From: Eggerthella sp. YY7918
Lineage (GTDB): Bacteria; Actinomycetota; Coriobacteriia; Coriobacteriales; Eggerthellaceae
NCBI RefSeq assembly: GCF_000270285.1
Contig: NC_015738.1
Span: 434,001-498,000, forward strand
Direction of reading: 5' to 3'
Length of the DNA: 64,000 nucleotides
The notes under the pieces are model-generated. The model did no database searches. It was given only the letters and a program-made list of their open reading frames with translations, and was not told the origin of the DNA. The stretch's first letter is position 1, and each line of letters begins with the position of its first letter. The position numbers and the translations under genes were made by a program. This document shows positions 62,601-64,000 of this stretch, in pieces.

Positions 62601-63794
62601 GGCACCACCGTAGTGAAGGTGTACTACGACCGGAACACCTACAAGGTAACGTGGAATCCTGCGGGGGGCACCTTGAGCGGCGCTACTCAAACGCAAGTTC
62701 GCTTCGGCGCACCCATCCCACAGGCTAGCGCCACAAAAGATGGTTTCCTGCTTGCCGGCTGGTCGGATATGCCCGAAGCCATGCCTGCGGATAATATCGA
62801 GCTTACCGCGCGTTGGGCTCCCGTGGTCAAGCCCACGGATCCCAGTGTTAATCCCGATTTGGATATCGCAGTCGACATTCCTGCTATCAATCCGGACCCG
62901 ACCGTGCCCAGTGCTACGATCACTGAAGAAGCAAAGCAGACTGCGGTTAGCACAGCTTCTCAAGTGCTTGATGCTGTGTCGCAAGGCATTGTTCCTCCGG
63001 GCGTGACACCGGAAGAAGCGGCTCGCATTAACGAGGTTGTCGGAAAGGACCCCTCTCATAAGATAACTGCGGTGGTGTCAGTCTCTGTCGAACAGAAAAC
63101 GCCCGATGATATCGCAGAGGATGCCTCTCGTGTTGATGGCGCACTCAATCAAGACCAAGAGGTTGCTGTCTACTTCGACATCAAGGTGAATCTTATAGTC
63201 CGAAACGAGACCACAGGAAAATCGACCAACGCTACTCTGACCAATTTAGAAGAGCCGCTCGTGTTTGAAGTGCATGTTTCACCTGATCTTATTGCCGGAA
63301 AAGCGGTACGCATTGCATGCGTACATGAGGGAAATCTGCGCTGGATTGACCCTATCTCGGTAGACTACGAAACCGGCGTCATCTTGCTTAGTGCGGATGC
63401 TTTCTCTACCTATGCGGTGGTTACGTCGTCAACAGTGGAGGTGGCTTTCGAATCCAATGGTGGCTCGGCAGTGCCCACGCAAACGGTAGCCTTCAGAGGC
63501 AAGGTGACCAAGCCTGCTGATCCCACGCGGAGCGGCTATGCGTTTGCCGGTTGGTATGCCGACGCGGCGCTCACGCAACCCTGGGACTTCGATACCACGG
63601 TGAGCTCGTACATGACGCTCTATGCGAAATGGACCGCCGTCTCCGGTGGAGAAACGCCCAAGGCTCCCGGAGCGCTCGGAAAAACAGGTGACAGCCTAGG
63701 CGGTGCTGCTACGCTTCTTGTGCTGGGTATGGCAATCGCCGCAGGAGCAGTGATGCTGTCCGCCCGTCTGGTCGCCGCTCGCCGCAAGCGCTAA
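59661..63794 (+). CDS. Large secreted beta-helix surface protein with sorting-signal-like C-terminus
   Basis: The protein is about 1377 residues. A signal peptide ends near AWAES; a Glu/Ser/Gln-rich linker follows. Two right-handed beta-helix regions each open with a DAI/AAF...GDTVTLL repeat (about 120-440 and 590-890). Next come a MucBP-like domain (about 915-985), an InlB_B/Flg_new-type repeat ending ELTARW and another ending TLYAKW. The C-terminus has LGKTGDS, a hydrophobic helix and RRKR, like a sortase signal with Pro replaced by Gly. The start at 59661 follows GGAAGG. It is AT-richer than its neighbours. A c-di-GMP riboswitch precedes it. The likely role is adhesion. Confidence 0.85.
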   Translation: MHTKRSSKAHSLLAIMLSVLLATTLMVPPLAWAESESETSQPTEGQSKDQPNGDDTQSFQPSESEQAGTENPDENTSHANNEQQSASDQDQNGLQSNGVATFALPNSAKTAENVAQVDTTSYTSLADAIAAAEAGDTVTLLADATISEKLVINKRLTLDGAGKTITATGLNPVIELNTTDEVTISKLTVTGAKRGLALCPGVHVTLIGCTLNVSERGIDSQKDIPYENMSIILDNTVINNSGVSNYETQTTYHTDSRGISLYNSKNSVVKVQNESSINGFAYCVNVSGRENSNGVRDTEGLKVEVVDSVLRGWAGFNVWGSLAEYSIISSTVKGINTQNEGANSFAAIVFNDDIYDQFAQTHAENNILNITDSTITNYQGGSCIEDLLRIDCGITALNLSGVVNFVDTTGNVEGALDLEEMSDPFAFLQKQVHRAGGTTVNCTTVDGASLAFAPDYLAYYYRDDGKGGFKGTSRTDFADIVTGNGYTFRAGEYIDLLADVNLAENITVNLEEGTGTFTLNRKGHAITGGTITLPQGVSVKTDAPNEGLFAAAAGCVLLEGVVGDVYTYSAQPEGVAAVTRSDGSAKTYPTLEAAFAAVQNGDKVTLLKDATLTATIALEVADQNVTLDLDGHTVNFGSKYITTKKGELNIINSNPSSEGKLVCPQQPLRVMGNTNASTWSEPRNAKLSIGSNVVVEGSNGPGIYLAGNGAVLDVYGTVRTSANAGGIQGDGNVNATKNCGGTIANVYEGAVVEGTYGVYWPQSGTLNIKGGTITGKSTGIEMRAGTLNMSGGTVVGNGSEVIVNPNASGGTIEGVGIAVAQHTTKLAMNINITGGEISGYSALYESNPQNNAPGEIDQVNLALSGGVFKTINEGSVALYSQNKTGFIAGGTYSSTLDTNYIAKGYYQHATTGTVQQLPETAEYTVEHYWQNVDNDEYSTTPHETETLSGKPYEDTEAAAKSYEGLTVSTDPIVQKEIAPEGTTVVKVYYDRNTYKVTWNPAGGTLSGATQTQVRFGAPIPQASATKDGFLLAGWSDMPEAMPADNIELTARWAPVVKPTDPSVNPDLDIAVDIPAINPDPTVPSATITEEAKQTAVSTASQVLDAVSQGIVPPGVTPEEAARINEVVGKDPSHKITAVVSVSVEQKTPDDIAEDASRVDGALNQDQEVAVYFDIKVNLIVRNETTGKSTNATLTNLEEPLVFEVHVSPDLIAGKAVRIACVHEGNLRWIDPISVDYETGVILLSADAFSTYAVVTSSTVEVAFESNGGSAVPTQTVAFRGKVTKPADPTRSGYAFAGWYADAALTQPWDFDTTVSSYMTLYAKWTAVSGGETPKAPGALGKTGDSLGGAATLLVLGMAIAAGAVMLSARLVAARRKR

Positions 63795-63842
63795 GGCATC
63801 GCAGGTGCACCTGACAACGAGCAGCCTGAACCATAACCAAAC

Positions 63843-63880
63843 AACCGGGGTCGAATCGAAAAGGTTCGGCCCCGGTTTCC
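63843..63880 (+). terminator. Terminator of the surface-protein gene
   Basis: AACCGGGGTCGAA pairs with TTCGGCCCCGGTT (one G-T pair), followed by TCCTT. Confidence 0.7.
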
Positions 63881-63951
63881 TTATTCGGGCAAAGACGAGA
63901 ACGGCTGATGCGCCCCTGAGCCTCGCTACTCAGTGCCGAGTCCCCCGACGT

Positions 63952-64000
63952 TCATTCATCATGCTGGATCGTTTCAACGGCCTGTATAAGCTCTTCCCGC
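63952..64000 (-). CDS. C-terminal end of a probable LuxR-type regulator, cut by window edge
   Basis: The minus strand is open from base 63999 to a stop at 63952 and reads REELIQAVETIQHDE. This resembles the end of a LuxR/NarL helix-turn-helix (HSREELIDxVE). Only 15 residues are visible, so the family is a guess. Confidence 0.35.
   Translation of the reverse strand, partial: REELIQAVETIQHDE

Overview
The window looks like chromosome of an anaerobic, high-GC gut-type actinobacterium of the class Coriobacteriia, most likely family Eggerthellaceae. The evidence is two fumarate-reductase-like FAD flavoproteins (one Tat-exported), LuxR regulators with a multi-pass membrane half, an H-cluster [FeFe] hydrogenase, anaerobic NrdD/NrdG, a PPi-type phosphofructokinase and an Asp23/AmaP/DUF2273 envelope module. 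The genus cannot be fixed by eye.

Layout. 1-4.3 kb: end of a flavoprotein reductase, a HemW-like protein that has lost its radical-SAM cysteines, and the Asp23 envelope set. 4.6-10.6 kb: a tightly overlapping block of a GltD/NuoF-like flavoprotein, a group A2-type [FeFe] hydrogenase, and an ABC importer made of a lipoprotein plus a fused permease-ATPase. 10.8-15.3 kb: an SDR, a membrane LuxR regulator, a FAD oxidoreductase and a small protein. A 19-bp motif recurs upstream of the hydrogenase block, of the SDR and in the LuxR/FAD-oxidoreductase gap. 15.6-25.9 kb: housekeeping genes (HEAT-like protein, aconitase, membrane protein, L10/L7-L12 with leader and attenuator, DUF4013-like, DUF1848, cysK). 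26.0-30.0 kb: CrtN-like desaturase, CrtM-like synthase and a fusion of a VTE5-like prenol kinase with a VTE6/DUF92 prenyl-phosphate kinase. 31-34.7 kb: a hipBA island with three phased operators, dispersed repeats and a LuxR remnant, then tcdA and tatD. 36-39.5 kb: a TcyP-like cystine symporter and a MATE exporter behind a leader peptide and intrinsic terminator. 40-43.6 kb: a two-component system enclosing an ABC exporter.

43.8-48.5 kb holds five perfect 16-bp parS sites (TGTTTCACGTGAAACA) among a YjbR-like gene, an M50-like membrane protease, a TetR and an MFS transporter with TetR-type operators, plus a GC-rich alternating purine/pyrimidine tract. Next comes a small hydrophobic-peptide locus resembling a type I toxin with a convergent antisense promoter. 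49-59 kb: a second LuxR, a Tat flavoprotein reductase, PPi-PFK, a GH3 lipoprotein, and divergent nrdG / nrdD (with a C-terminal glutaredoxin-like domain) around paired NrdR boxes. 59.4-63.8 kb: a large beta-helix surface protein behind a promoter whose spacer contains ten consecutive G residues and a c-di-GMP-I riboswitch. The end of a probable LuxR-type gene enters from the right edge.

The least ordinary items are the poly-G promoter with riboswitch, the parS cluster, the carotenoid/prenol-salvage operon, the MATE attenuator, the candidate type I toxin-antitoxin locus and the three-copy regulatory motif. All calls were made by reading; no database search was run.
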